Shown piece after piece: positions 52,456 through 61,343 of a stretch of 64,000 bases of DNA. The DNA is taken from the NCBI GenBank assembly GCA_035943635.1, contig DASZBX010000080.1, forward strand, positions 62,001 through 126,000. The letters are read 5' to 3'. Position numbers and translations under genes: made by a program. The stretch comes from DASZBX01 sp035943635. GTDB lineage: Bacteria > Actinomycetota > Actinomycetes > Streptomycetales > Catenulisporaceae. The notes beneath the pieces are model-generated. The model was not told the DNA's origin. It searched no databases and worked only from the letters and a program-made list of their open reading frames with translations. Each line of letters begins with the position of its first letter. Positions within the stretch are counted from its first letter, which is position 1.

Positions 52456-52671
52456 GGGTGTTTCCTCTTGCCTGCACGAGAACCGATGGGCACGCGCGGC
52501 CCCGGCCGCGGGGCCGGGCGGTGCGTCGCGTCCACGCCGGCCGGCCGGCGCGTCGGCGCCCGGGCCCGGCCGCCCGTGTCGGTTCGGTTTCCGCCTCAGC
52601 ACACGGCACTAGACCATCGCAGTTCTCGGAGCACCGGTCAAGTCGCCGGGCGCAGGCGCGGCCGGAAATCC

Positions 52672-54360
52672 TCAGTCGGCGCGCGGCAGCCGGTAGCCGC
52701 GCTTGGGCACCGTGACGATCAGCGAGTCCGGGGCGCCGGGGTGCCGGGCCAGGGCGGCGCGCAGGCGGCCGACCGTGACGTCCAGGACGTGGTCCCCGGC
52801 GATCCGGCCGGTGTCGGCGGCGGCGCGGTTCGGCCGCCGGCCGACCGGTCCGGCCGGTTCCGCCGCGGCCGGGCGGTAGCCCCAGACCCGGCGCAGCAGG
52901 TCCGCCCGGGAGACCACCCGGTCCTCGGCCAGGACGAGTTCGCGCAGCACGGCGGCCGGCTGCGGGGCGAGCAGGGTGATCTCGCCGTCGAACGCGAAAG
53001 CGTGGCCCTGCAACCAGATCCGGCCGATCGGGGTGTCGGCGGTGTGCCGCAGCCGGGTGGGCAGTTCGTCCGCGATCAGCTTGACCAGCGAGCCGAGCCG
53101 GCCGCGGTCGGGCCACCTGGCCGGCACCGCGGTCGTGTCGAAGGCGCCCGCGCAGACCTCGCCGACGCACGCGGCCAGCACGCCCGGGTTCCCGGGCCGA
53201 CTGGGGCGCGAACCCTGTGCGGCCGAGCCGGACTGCGCCGGACGGGCGGCCGTGACGGACGAGACCACCCGGCCCGACCAGCGGCCGGGCATCTGGGCGG
53301 CCGGGGGGTCGGACTGGAGTTCGGGCTCTGCGACAATCGGCGCAGGGGCGGGCGCGGAGCCGGAATCAGAGCCGGAATCAGAGCCCGGATCGAAACCGGC
53401 GGCGGAGCCCGCAGGAGATCCCGCACCGGAGCCCGCACCAGAACTCGAATCAGGCTCGAGAGCCGGATCGGCGGCGGCGGCGCCCGCCGCCGAAATGTGT
53501 TCCCGGCCAACCGAAGCAGCCCGACCACCCGGCTGCGCCCCGGCTTCTGTAACAGACTGCGCATCCAGGTCGGTGCCCCAGGCGAGCTTCGCCGGGTCGG
53601 CGCCGAACGCGCGGCACAGGTCGTCGTCCAGTCCCATCACGCTGGCCGCCTCCAGCAGCGCCAGCACGCCGGGGGCAGAGGTGAACGCCACGGCGTGCAC
53701 CTCGCGCTGCACGATCGACTCGACCAGCCGGTCCACCGCGGCCGGGTCGCGCGGCGGGCCCCAGCGGTAGATCGGCACGTCGATCACCTCGGCCCCGGCG
53801 CCGCGCAGGGCGGACAGGAAGCCGGGGTCCAGCGTCCCGTGCCGCTGCACCGCCACCCTCGCGCCGGCCAGGTCGCGGGCCAGCAGCCAGTCCAGGATCT
53901 CGCGCATGTTCTCCTGCACCGAGGCGAAGCCCTCGCGCAGGCCGCAGGTGCGCACCGCGCCGGTGGCCTTGGGGCCGCGGCTGAGCACGACCGCGGCCCG
54001 GCAGGCGGCCAGCAGCCGCTGGTCCACGCCCCAGCCCTCGGCCGCGCTGATCCAGCCGCGCCAGCCGATGCCGGTGCTGGCCACCACGTAGTCCAGCGGC
54101 CCGGCCAGGCACTCCTCGGTGGCCAGGCGCAGCGGGGAGTCGTCGTCCAGCGGCTCGATCCGCATGGTCGGGGCGATCACCACCCGGGCGCCGCGGCGTT
54201 CGAGCAGGGTGCCGAACTCGGCCCGGCGCCGGTCCGCGGTGATCGCGACCACGCAGCCGGCCAGCGGGCGGTCCTCGAACGGGTCGGCCGCGGCCTCGGC
54301 CGGGCCGGCCGGCGCCGGGTCGGCGATCCGCACGCCTGCGGGGGTGTCGTCAGCGCTCAC
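52672..54360 (-). CDS. nnaR: NnaR-type regulator: HemD-like domain plus winged helix
   Basis: The product of about 562 residues combines a uroporphyrinogen-III synthase-like (HemD) domain (LAGCVVAITADRRRAEFGTL, DYVVASTGIGWRGWISAAEG, HAVAFTSAPGVLALLEAAS) with a C-terminal OmpR-type winged helix (LLRRVWGYRP, LDVTVGRLRAAL, TVPKRGYRLP). About 120 low-complexity residues (Ala/Ser/Gly/Asp-rich) interrupt the HemD domain after FGADPAKLAWG. NnaR regulators of actinomycetes have this architecture and activate nitrite and nitrate genes together with GlnR. GTG 54360 is used; longer starts at 54378 and 54471 exist. It follows narK on the same strand. Confidence 0.85.
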   Translation of the reverse strand: MSADDTPAGVRIADPAPAGPAEAAADPFEDRPLAGCVVAITADRRRAEFGTLLERRGARVVIAPTMRIEPLDDDSPLRLATEECLAGPLDYVVASTGIGWRGWISAAEGWGVDQRLLAACRAAVVLSRGPKATGAVRTCGLREGFASVQENMREILDWLLARDLAGARVAVQRHGTLDPGFLSALRGAGAEVIDVPIYRWGPPRDPAAVDRLVESIVQREVHAVAFTSAPGVLALLEAASVMGLDDDLCRAFGADPAKLAWGTDLDAQSVTEAGAQPGGRAASVGREHISAAGAAAADPALEPDSSSGAGSGAGSPAGSAAGFDPGSDSGSDSGSAPAPAPIVAEPELQSDPPAAQMPGRWSGRVVSSVTAARPAQSGSAAQGSRPSRPGNPGVLAACVGEVCAGAFDTTAVPARWPDRGRLGSLVKLIADELPTRLRHTADTPIGRIWLQGHAFAFDGEITLLAPQPAAVLRELVLAEDRVVSRADLLRRVWGYRPAAAEPAGPVGRRPNRAAADTGRIAGDHVLDVTVGRLRAALARHPGAPDSLIVTVPKRGYRLPRAD

Positions 54361-54519
54361 GGCCGAACCTGCTTTCACGTGGGGCACCGTCCGGCTCGGC
54401 GCGGCGGCGGCCGGCGGTCTGCGCCGCCCGGCCGCCGCCGCAGTCCGTACGGATACCGTCCATGCCTGCATGGTGCTCAGGCGGTGTTTCCCGGGGGTTT
54501 CCGGCGCGATACGCGGGGA

Positions 54520-55851
54520 TCATTTCCGGCGCGAGAAGGTGGTCCAGGCCACCAGGCCGCACAGCGCGTAGACGGCGATGAAGCCGATGTACGCGCCGTC
54601 GCCGGTCTTGGTGGCCAGGAAGGACTCGCGGAAGGCCACGTCGACCAGCACGCCGCCGAAGGCCCCGACCGCGCCGGCGATCCCGATCACCGCCCCGGCC
54701 AGCTTCTCGCCGCCGAGCCCGGCCCCGGCCGGGTCGTCCGGGGCGCCGCGGAACACCATCGGGATCAGCTTGTAGACCGAGCCGTTGCCGACGCCGCTGA
54801 AGAGGAACAGGGCGACGAACCCGGTCAGGAACAGCGGCAGCGACTTGGCCGCGGAGGCCGCCAGGACCAGTGCGGCCCCGGCCGCCATCAGGGCGAAGGT
54901 GGCGACCGAGATCCGGGCCGGGCCGAACCGGTCGGCCATCCGGCCGCCGAGCGGGCGGGCCAGCGAGCCGAGCAGCGGGCCGAGGAAGGTGACCTGGGCG
55001 GCCTTGAGCGGGGTGCTGAACTCGTGCGCGAACTGGATCTGGAGCACCTGGCCGAGGGCGAAGCCGAAGCCGATGAACGAGCCGAAGGTGCCGATGTACA
55101 GCAGCGAGATCAGCCAGGTCTTCGGGTGCCGGGCGGCCTGGCGCAGCGCGGGTTCGGCGTGCCGGGCCGGGGCCAGGTTGTCCATGAACACGGCCGCGGC
55201 CGCGGCGACCACGACGATCAGCGGGATGTACACGCCGAGCAGGACGGCCGGGTGGGTCGCGCCGGCGGTGGCCAGGACCAGCAGGCCGACCAGTTGCACG
55301 GTGGCCACGCCGATGTTGCCCCCGCCCGCGTTCAGGCCCAGCGCCCAGCCCTTGGACCGCTGCGGATAGAAGGAGTTGATATTCGTCATCGACGACGCGA
55401 AGTTCCCGCCGCCGACGCCCGCCGTGCAGGCCAACACCATCAGCGCGGTGTACGAGATGCCCGGGTGGATCAGCAGCGCCGCGGAGACCGCCGGGATCAA
55501 CAGCAGCAGGGCACTGATGATGGTCCAGTTCCGGCCGCCGAACCGGGTCACGGCCAGGCTGTAGGGCAGCCGCAGGACCGCGCCGAACGCGGTCGGGGCC
55601 GCGGTGAGCAGGAACTTCCCGGCGGCGTCGACGTGGTAGGCCGGGCCGAGGAAGAGCACCAGGACGGACCAGACGCTCCAGACCGAGAAACCCACGTGCT
55701 CGCAGGCGATCGAGGCGAGCATGTTGCGCCGGGCGATCCGCTTGCCGGTGGCGGCCCAGAAGTCCTCGTCCTCCGGATCCCACCGCTCGATCCAGCGGCC
55801 TCTGGGTCTTGTGCTCTGCGCGGCGGGGGCGAGCGTGGTCTCGACAGCCAT
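54520..55851 (-). CDS. narK: Nitrate/nitrite MFS transporter NarK
   Basis: The 443-residue protein has twelve membrane helices and the NarK family landmarks: TNINSFYPQRSKGWALGLNA and GGGNIGVATVQLVGLLVLA (both nitrate-signature regions) with PLLGSLARPLGGRMADRFGP. It imports nitrate or exports nitrite. It is 60 bases downstream of nirD on the same strand, so it belongs to the nirBD operon. Confidence 0.93.
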   Translation of the reverse strand: MAVETTLAPAAQSTRPRGRWIERWDPEDEDFWAATGKRIARRNMLASIACEHVGFSVWSVWSVLVLFLGPAYHVDAAGKFLLTAAPTAFGAVLRLPYSLAVTRFGGRNWTIISALLLLIPAVSAALLIHPGISYTALMVLACTAGVGGGNFASSMTNINSFYPQRSKGWALGLNAGGGNIGVATVQLVGLLVLATAGATHPAVLLGVYIPLIVVVAAAAAVFMDNLAPARHAEPALRQAARHPKTWLISLLYIGTFGSFIGFGFALGQVLQIQFAHEFSTPLKAAQVTFLGPLLGSLARPLGGRMADRFGPARISVATFALMAAGAALVLAASAAKSLPLFLTGFVALFLFSGVGNGSVYKLIPMVFRGAPDDPAGAGLGGEKLAGAVIGIAGAVGAFGGVLVDVAFRESFLATKTGDGAYIGFIAVYALCGLVAWTTFSRRK

Positions 55852-55911
55852 GGCGGTACTCCCAATCGTCGGTGAGATGGTGGTCGGTGCAGGGTCGTGC
55901 TCACTTCGCGG

Positions 55912-56349
55912 TCAGAGTGCGGCGGGCCGGTTCCCGCAGAAGACCAGGCCGCGGTGCCGGTAGACCTCGTACACCGGGAGGGACAGGCCCTGCTTGGTCA
56001 GGCACCGCCCGGTCCGCAGGTCGAACAGGTCCTTGTAGACGGGCGAGGCCACGGTCAGCACGCCGTCGTGCGTTCCGGTCAGGCCGCGCGAGATCACGTA
56101 CGCGTTGCTGCCCGGGTCGTAGTTGCCGACCGCGCGCAGGCTCCCGTCGGCCAGCCGGAACACGGCCACCTGCTCGGCGTCGACGAGTGCTGCGACGCCG
56201 CGTCCGGCGATCAGGTCGGTGTAGCGGCAGACGTACGTCCACCGGTCCGATCCGTAGTCCGCGTCGTGCTCGGCGCCGTAGTCCGGGCCGAGGTCGGGAT
56301 CGAATCCGGGGTCGAACCCGGGCGCGAGGTCGATCGTCTGGTCGGTCAT
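55912..56349 (-). CDS. nirD: Nitrite reductase small subunit NirD
   Basis: The 145-residue product has a Rieske-like fold (WTYVCRYTDLIAGRGVAALV, VAVFRLADGSLRAVGNYDPG, SPVYKDLFDLRTGRCL). Like other NirD proteins it shows no complete pair of Cys-His cluster ligands, so it is structural. An acidic Asp/Gly-rich extension of about 30 residues precedes the fold. The ATG overlaps the nirB stop (ATGA), giving coupled translation. Confidence 0.92.
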   Translation of the reverse strand: MTDQTIDLAPGFDPGFDPDLGPDYGAEHDADYGSDRWTYVCRYTDLIAGRGVAALVDAEQVAVFRLADGSLRAVGNYDPGSNAYVISRGLTGTHDGVLTVASPVYKDLFDLRTGRCLTKQGLSLPVYEVYRHRGLVFCGNRPAAL

Positions 56350-58997
56350 GAGTGCACCGGTTCCTCTCGGCGGCCGATCTGCATCAGCGGTTTGATCTGC
56401 TCGCGCTCGACCTCGAACGCGATCGACGGGTCGGGCGCCTCGGGGGCGTTGACGAAGGAGACGAAGCGGGAGAGCTTCTCCGGGTCCCCGAGCACCGCGG
56501 CCCACTCGTCCCGGTAGGAGGTGATGTGCGCGGCCATCGCGGCCTCCAGGTCCGCGGCGATGCCCAGGGAGTCCTCCAGCACGACCGCGCGCAGGTGGTC
56601 CAGGCCGCCGTCGAGCCGTTCGAGCCAGGGCGCGGTGCGCTCGAGCCGGTCGGCGGTCCGGACGTAGAACATCAGGAACCTGTCGATCACCTGGATCAGC
56701 CGGTCCCGGTCCAGGTTCTCGGCCAGCAGGTCGGCGTGCCGGGGCCGGTAGCCGCCGTTGCCGCCGACGTACAGGTTCCAGCCGAGCTCGGTGGCGATGA
56801 TGCCGAAGTCCTTGCTCTGCGCCTCCGCGCACTCGCGGGCGCAGCCGGACACGGCCGACTTGAGCTTGTGCGGGGAGCGCAGGCCGCGGTAGCGCAGTTC
56901 GAGCTCGACCGCGAGGCTGGAGGAGTCCTGCACGCCGTAGCGGCACCAGGCCGAGCCGACGCACGACTTGACCGTGCGCAGCGACTTGCCGTAGGCGTGC
57001 CCTGATTCGAACCCGGCGTCCACCAGCCGGCGCCAGATCAGCGGCAGCTGCTCGACCCGGGCGCCGAACAGGTCGATCCGCTGCCCGCCGGTGATCTTGG
57101 TGTAGAGGCCGAAGTCCCGGGCCACCTCGCCGATCACGATCAGCGACGCGGCGGTGATCTCGCCGCCCGGGATCCGCGGCACCACCGAGTAGGAGCCGTT
57201 CTTCTGCAGGTTGGCCAGGAAGTGGTCGTTGGTGTCCTGCAACGAGGCCTGCTCGCCGGCCAGCACGTGCGCCTCGGTGCCGAGCAGTCCGGCGTAGGAG
57301 GCCAGGATCGAGGCGACCGCGGGCTTGCACACCTCGCAGCCGTCGCGCAGGTCCCCGCCCGGGCGGCCGTGCTCGCGCAACAGCCGGGCGAAGGTCGGGA
57401 TCCGCTTGGCCAGCACGATCTCGGCCAGTTCGGCCCGGGTGTGCGCGAAGTGCGGGCAGATGCCGTGGTCCACCTCGATCCCGGCCGCGGTCAGCTCGCC
57501 TTCCAGGATCTTGGTCAGCAGCGGGACGCACGAACCGCAGCCGGTGCCAGCCTTGGTGCAGGACTTGATCGCGGCCAGGTCGGTCGCGCCCTGGTCCAGG
57601 ATCGCGGCCCGGATCCGGCCCTTGGCCACGTTGTGGCAGGAGCAGATGTTCGCGCTGTCCGGCAGGGCGTCCGGGCCGGACGGCGGCGCGTCCCCGGATC
57701 CGGCCGGCAGCAGGTACCGTTCGGCCGGGGCGGGCAGCGGCAGTCCGGCCCCGGAGTAGGGGCGCAGCTGGTCGTAGGCGTCCGCGTCGCCGACCAGGAT
57801 GCCGCCGAGCAGGTGCCCCTCGCCGGTGATGACCAGCTTCTTGAACACGTTCGCGCTGGTGTCGTGGAACACCGCGGTGTGCGCGCCGGGCGTGGCGGCG
57901 AAGGCGTCGCCGAAACTGGCCACGTCCACGCCGAGCAGCTTGAGCTTGGTGGAGGTGTCCGCGCCGGTGAAGGCCTCGGCCTGGTCCGGGGCGGCGAGCA
58001 GGTCGGCCACGGTCTCGGCCATCCGGTAGCCGGGGGCGACCAGGCCGTAGACCCGGCCGTCCACGGCCTGGGCGCACTCGCCGACCGCGTAGATGTCCGG
58101 GTCCTCAGTCCGGCACCACTCGTCCACGACCACGCCGCCGCGGGCCCCGACCGGCAGGCCGCAGTCGCGGGCCAGCTGGTCCCGGGCCCGGATCCCGGCG
58201 GCGAAGACGATGATCGGGGCGTCGAGGGTGACCTCCTCGTCCGGGGTCTCCGGCCCGGTGCCCAGTCGCAGCATCCGCATTCCGCGGGCCGCGCCGGACT
58301 CGTCGAGCAGGACCTCGTCGGTCCGGGTGCCGGTGTGCACGGTGATGTCGAGCTGCTCGATCCGGTTGCGCAGCGCCCGGCCGCCGGCGTCGTCGACCTG
58401 GACCGCCATCAGCCGCGGGGCGAACTCGACCACGTGCGTGCGCAGGCCGAGCCGGCTGAGTGCGCCGGCCGCCTCCAGGCCGAGCAGGCCGCCGCCGACC
58501 ACCGCGCCGACCTGGCAGCCGGCCGCGTACTCGGTGATCGCCTCGACGTCCTCGATCGTGCGGTAGACGAAACAGCCCGCGGCGTCCCGGCCCGGGATCG
58601 GCGGCACGAACGGCGCGGACCCGGTGGCCAGGACGAGCGCGTCGTAGCCGAGCACCGCGCCGGAGGCGGTGCGCACGGTCCGCGCGGCCCGGTCGATCTC
58701 GACCGCCGGATCGCCCAGCCGCAGGTCCACGCCGTGCTCGGCGCAGAACCGGCCCTCGTGGTCGAAGCTGAGCTGCGGCGCGGTGGTCCCGTCGAACAGC
58801 GAGGTCAGGTGCACCCGGTCGTAGGCCGGGCGCGGTTCCTCGGCCAGCACGGTGACCGTCCACGCGGCCGTGGCCCCGCGCTCGACCAGCCGCTCGACCA
58901 GCCGGTGGCCGACCATGCCGTGGCCGACCAGGACGAGGCGGCGCCGGGGGCCGGGCCCGGCCGGCGGCGTGTCTTGGAAGCTCTGGGTGTCCGTCAC
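56346..58997 (-). CDS. nirB: NAD(P)H-dependent assimilatory nitrite reductase large subunit NirB
   Basis: The 883-residue protein has an FAD/NAD-binding N-terminal half (LVLVGHGMVGHRLVERLVE, GGGLLGLEAAGALSRLGL). A BFD-like 2Fe-2S domain follows (ICSCHNVAKG and CTKAGTGCGSC), then the siroheme/4Fe-4S sulfite-nitrite reductase domain (CVGSAWCRYGV and SGCARECAEAQ). It reduces nitrite to ammonia in the cytoplasm. A GlnR-type box lies about 25-60 bases upstream of the ATG, so it is likely induced under nitrogen limitation. Confidence 0.95.
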   Translation of the reverse strand: MTDTQSFQDTPPAGPGPRRRLVLVGHGMVGHRLVERLVERGATAAWTVTVLAEEPRPAYDRVHLTSLFDGTTAPQLSFDHEGRFCAEHGVDLRLGDPAVEIDRAARTVRTASGAVLGYDALVLATGSAPFVPPIPGRDAAGCFVYRTIEDVEAITEYAAGCQVGAVVGGGLLGLEAAGALSRLGLRTHVVEFAPRLMAVQVDDAGGRALRNRIEQLDITVHTGTRTDEVLLDESGAARGMRMLRLGTGPETPDEEVTLDAPIIVFAAGIRARDQLARDCGLPVGARGGVVVDEWCRTEDPDIYAVGECAQAVDGRVYGLVAPGYRMAETVADLLAAPDQAEAFTGADTSTKLKLLGVDVASFGDAFAATPGAHTAVFHDTSANVFKKLVITGEGHLLGGILVGDADAYDQLRPYSGAGLPLPAPAERYLLPAGSGDAPPSGPDALPDSANICSCHNVAKGRIRAAILDQGATDLAAIKSCTKAGTGCGSCVPLLTKILEGELTAAGIEVDHGICPHFAHTRAELAEIVLAKRIPTFARLLREHGRPGGDLRDGCEVCKPAVASILASYAGLLGTEAHVLAGEQASLQDTNDHFLANLQKNGSYSVVPRIPGGEITAASLIVIGEVARDFGLYTKITGGQRIDLFGARVEQLPLIWRRLVDAGFESGHAYGKSLRTVKSCVGSAWCRYGVQDSSSLAVELELRYRGLRSPHKLKSAVSGCARECAEAQSKDFGIIATELGWNLYVGGNGGYRPRHADLLAENLDRDRLIQVIDRFLMFYVRTADRLERTAPWLERLDGGLDHLRAVVLEDSLGIAADLEAAMAAHITSYRDEWAAVLGDPEKLSRFVSFVNAPEAPDPSIAFEVEREQIKPLMQIGRREEPVHS

Positions 58998-59020
58998 AAC
59001 GCCGACGATGCAGGTTCCGC

Positions 59021-59058
59021 GTTACCTCGCGGCACGCGGTTCGTTGCCCGTCGGAAAC
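59021..59058. promoter_or_regulatory. GlnR-type box upstream of nirB
   Basis: Four pentamers, GTTAC, GCACG, GTTGC and GAAAC, are spaced by exactly 6, 6 and 6 bases. This is the a1-b1-a2-b2 layout of GlnR boxes (GTnAC-n6-GAAAC, twice). The first a-site and last b-site match the consensus exactly; the middle two are degenerate. It sits 24-61 bases upstream of the nirB start, as in Streptomyces nirB promoters. Confidence 0.65.
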
Positions 59059-59240
59059 ATGCCTCTATCCGGCGCGGATCGGCCTTGTGAGAAGCGGGCC
59101 CGCGCTCGGCGCCCGGCCGGGGGTCAGTCCCGGCTGATCGCGCCGCAGGTGTAGTGAGTGAGAACAGACGAGCGGAGGATACAGTCCGGCGGCGCGCGGC
59201 GGCAACGGGATGATTCGGTCCGGCCCCGGGCCGCCGCACG

Positions 59241-60320
59241 TCAGCCATTGAGCAACAGGTTGACATCGCCGAACTCGTGCCACAGGTAGCGTTCCCGCAA
59301 CGCCTCGGCATAGCAGAGGTCGAGCAAAGGGCGCCCGGCGACCGCCTCCAGCATCAACAGGTGGGACGCCTCCGGTTCGTGCCATCCGGTCAGCAGGCCG
59401 TCGACGAGCCGGACGCCGCGTTCCGGGGTGATCACCAGGTCGGTCCAGCCGTCGGCCGCGCGGGCCCGGCCCCGGTCGTCGACCGCGGATTCGAGCGCGC
59501 GCACCGCGGTCGTGCCGATCGCGATCACCCGGCCGCCGGTCGCGCGCACGTGGTTGACCAGCGCGGCAGTGCTCTGCGGGACGATGAACCGCTCGGCGTA
59601 CGGCGTCTCGTGCGCCTCCGGCGAGGCGACTCCGGTGTGCAGGGTGATCGGCGCGATCAGCACGCCGCGGGAGACCAGCCGGGCCACCAGTTCCGCGGTG
59701 AACGGCCGGGCCGCGCTCGGCATCTCGCTGCTGCCCGGCTCGGTCGCGAACACGGTCTGGTAGTCGGCCAGCGGCCAGTCGCGGTCGACGTAGGAGTAGC
59801 GGATCGGCTTGCCGTGCCTGAGCAGGTACGGCACCAGCCGCTCGTCGGACCCTGAGGCGAACCGGGCGTACCAGAGGCGTTTGGTGAATCGACTGGAGAG
59901 CTTCATCCGGGCGTCGCCGGGCAGCGCGATCACCAGATCGGGGTGGGCGGGCGACTGGTCGCCGTAGTAACCGGTGCTGGTGCCGGTGATCCGGCGCAGT
60001 TCGACCAGGTACTCGCCGCGCTCGTCCGGGGCGGCGGCCGAGACGTGCACGGCCACCCGGGTGCCGTCCGGCAGGGTCCCGGTCAGCGCGGCCGGGAGTG
60101 TGGTGGAGTTGTTGACCACCAGCAGGTCCCCCGGGCGCAGCACCTTCGGCAGGTCGACGGCCAGGCGGTGGTCGGTCGTCATCCCGGCCCGGACGCCCAC
60201 CAGCATCCGCACGTCGTCGCGGCGCAGGCCGCGGGCTTCGGCCGGCGCGTGCGCGGACAGCTCGTCCGGCACGGTGAATCCCTTGTCCGCCGTCAGATCC
60301 CCGCTCGTCGTGACCAGCAT
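59241..60320 (-). CDS. QueA-like S-adenosylmethionine:tRNA ribosyltransferase-isomerase homologue
   Basis: The 359-residue protein is a QueA-family member with RPGDLLVVNNSTTLPAAL, GSSEMPSAARPFTAELV, TLHTGVASPEAHET and the closing LWHEFGDVNLLLNG. QueA transfers the ribosyl of SAM to preQ1-modified tRNA, but these actinobacterial homologues lack other queuosine genes nearby and may have another substrate. It begins right after the SDR gene, one base after its TGA, so the two form an operon. Confidence 0.8.
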   Translation of the reverse strand: MLVTTSGDLTADKGFTVPDELSAHAPAEARGLRRDDVRMLVGVRAGMTTDHRLAVDLPKVLRPGDLLVVNNSTTLPAALTGTLPDGTRVAVHVSAAAPDERGEYLVELRRITGTSTGYYGDQSPAHPDLVIALPGDARMKLSSRFTKRLWYARFASGSDERLVPYLLRHGKPIRYSYVDRDWPLADYQTVFATEPGSSEMPSAARPFTAELVARLVSRGVLIAPITLHTGVASPEAHETPYAERFIVPQSTAALVNHVRATGGRVIAIGTTAVRALESAVDDRGRARAADGWTDLVITPERGVRLVDGLLTGWHEPEASHLLMLEAVAGRPLLDLCYAEALRERYLWHEFGDVNLLLNG

Positions 60321-60321
60321 C

Positions 60322-61125
60322 TCAGGCTCCTTTCTTGACCGGCTGGGCCGGCGCGGCCGGCAGGTCGGCGGCGCGGTAGCGCCCGGAGGCGGGCTTCTCG
60401 GCCAGCAGGCGCAGGAACGCCGGGACCACGGTCACCGGCAGCGGCCGGTCGGAGATGTCCTCGCCGGGGAACGCGTCCTGGTGCATCACGGTCAGCATGT
60501 CGCCGGGGTCCACGGCCCAGACCCGCACGTCCGGCTCCTCCAGGGCCAGGATGGCCGAGGCGTGGTCGAAGGCTGCCTTGCTGGCGCCGTAGCCGCCCCA
60601 GCCGGCGTAGGGCTCGACCGCGGCGTCCGAGGACAGGTTGACGATCGCGCCCCGGCCCCGGCGCAGCTGCGGCAGCAGCAGCTGGGTCAGCGCGATCGGA
60701 GCCAGGATGTTGACTTCGAAGGTCTCCAGCAGGCCGGCCAGCGGGAACCGGGCCAGGGCCGGCATCGGCTCGCCGGCCAGGTCGTATCCGGTCAGGGTGG
60801 AGGCGTTGTTGACCAGCAGGTCGGCGCCGCCGAGCAGGGAGGCGGCGTGGGCCAGCTCGGCCCGGTGCTCGTCGTCGACCACGCTGCCGGCCAGGGCGAC
60901 GACCGTGGTGTGCGGGGCCAGTTCGTCGGCCACCTCGATCAGGTCGGCGCTGGACCGGGCGGTCAGCACCAGCTGCCAGCCGGCCCGGGCCAGCGCCCGG
61001 GCCAGTTCCCGGCCGAGCCCGCGGGAGGCGCCGGTGATCACGGCGACCGGCCGGCTCGCGGCGGGGAAGGCGGCCGCGGCGGTGGCCGGGTCGGTGGTGT
61101 TCTCGGGGTCTGATGTCTTCGTCAT
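60322..61125 (-). CDS. Short-chain dehydrogenase/reductase
   Basis: The 267-residue product is a classical SDR: nucleotide-binding VITGASRGLGRELA, the LLVNNAS motif, catalytic Ser in IVNLSSDAA and YxxxK in YGASKAAF. It uses NAD(P)H on an unknown substrate. The gene is directly followed by the QueA-like gene (one base between stop and start), a pairing conserved in actinobacteria as far as I recall. Confidence 0.88.
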   Translation of the reverse strand: MTKTSDPENTTDPATAAAAFPAASRPVAVITGASRGLGRELARALARAGWQLVLTARSSADLIEVADELAPHTTVVALAGSVVDDEHRAELAHAASLLGGADLLVNNASTLTGYDLAGEPMPALARFPLAGLLETFEVNILAPIALTQLLLPQLRRGRGAIVNLSSDAAVEPYAGWGGYGASKAAFDHASAILALEEPDVRVWAVDPGDMLTVMHQDAFPGEDISDRPLPVTVVPAFLRLLAEKPASGRYRAADLPAAPAQPVKKGA

Positions 61126-61343
61126 ACCGACACTCTCGCCGCGGGCCGCCCCTGCCGGGATCGGGCAGCCGACCGGTTCTGAGCTAGTCCGTTGGTCCTA
61201 GGTCCGTCGGTCCGGCGGGCGGCCGCGGCCTGCCGAACCCGGTGGTCGCGCCGGGTCCGGCGGTGTGGAACGGCGGCCGACCCGGCGGCGCGGCTCGTCG
61301 TCGCGATCTCCACGCGGGCGGCGGCGTCGGCTACGGTGAACAG

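Noticed and set aside
51313..55875. A 1520-codon open frame on the plus strand across the P450, nnaR and narK genes
   Set aside because: The translation is low-complexity Arg/Gly/Gln and runs opposite to four well-recognised genes, so it is an antisense artefact.
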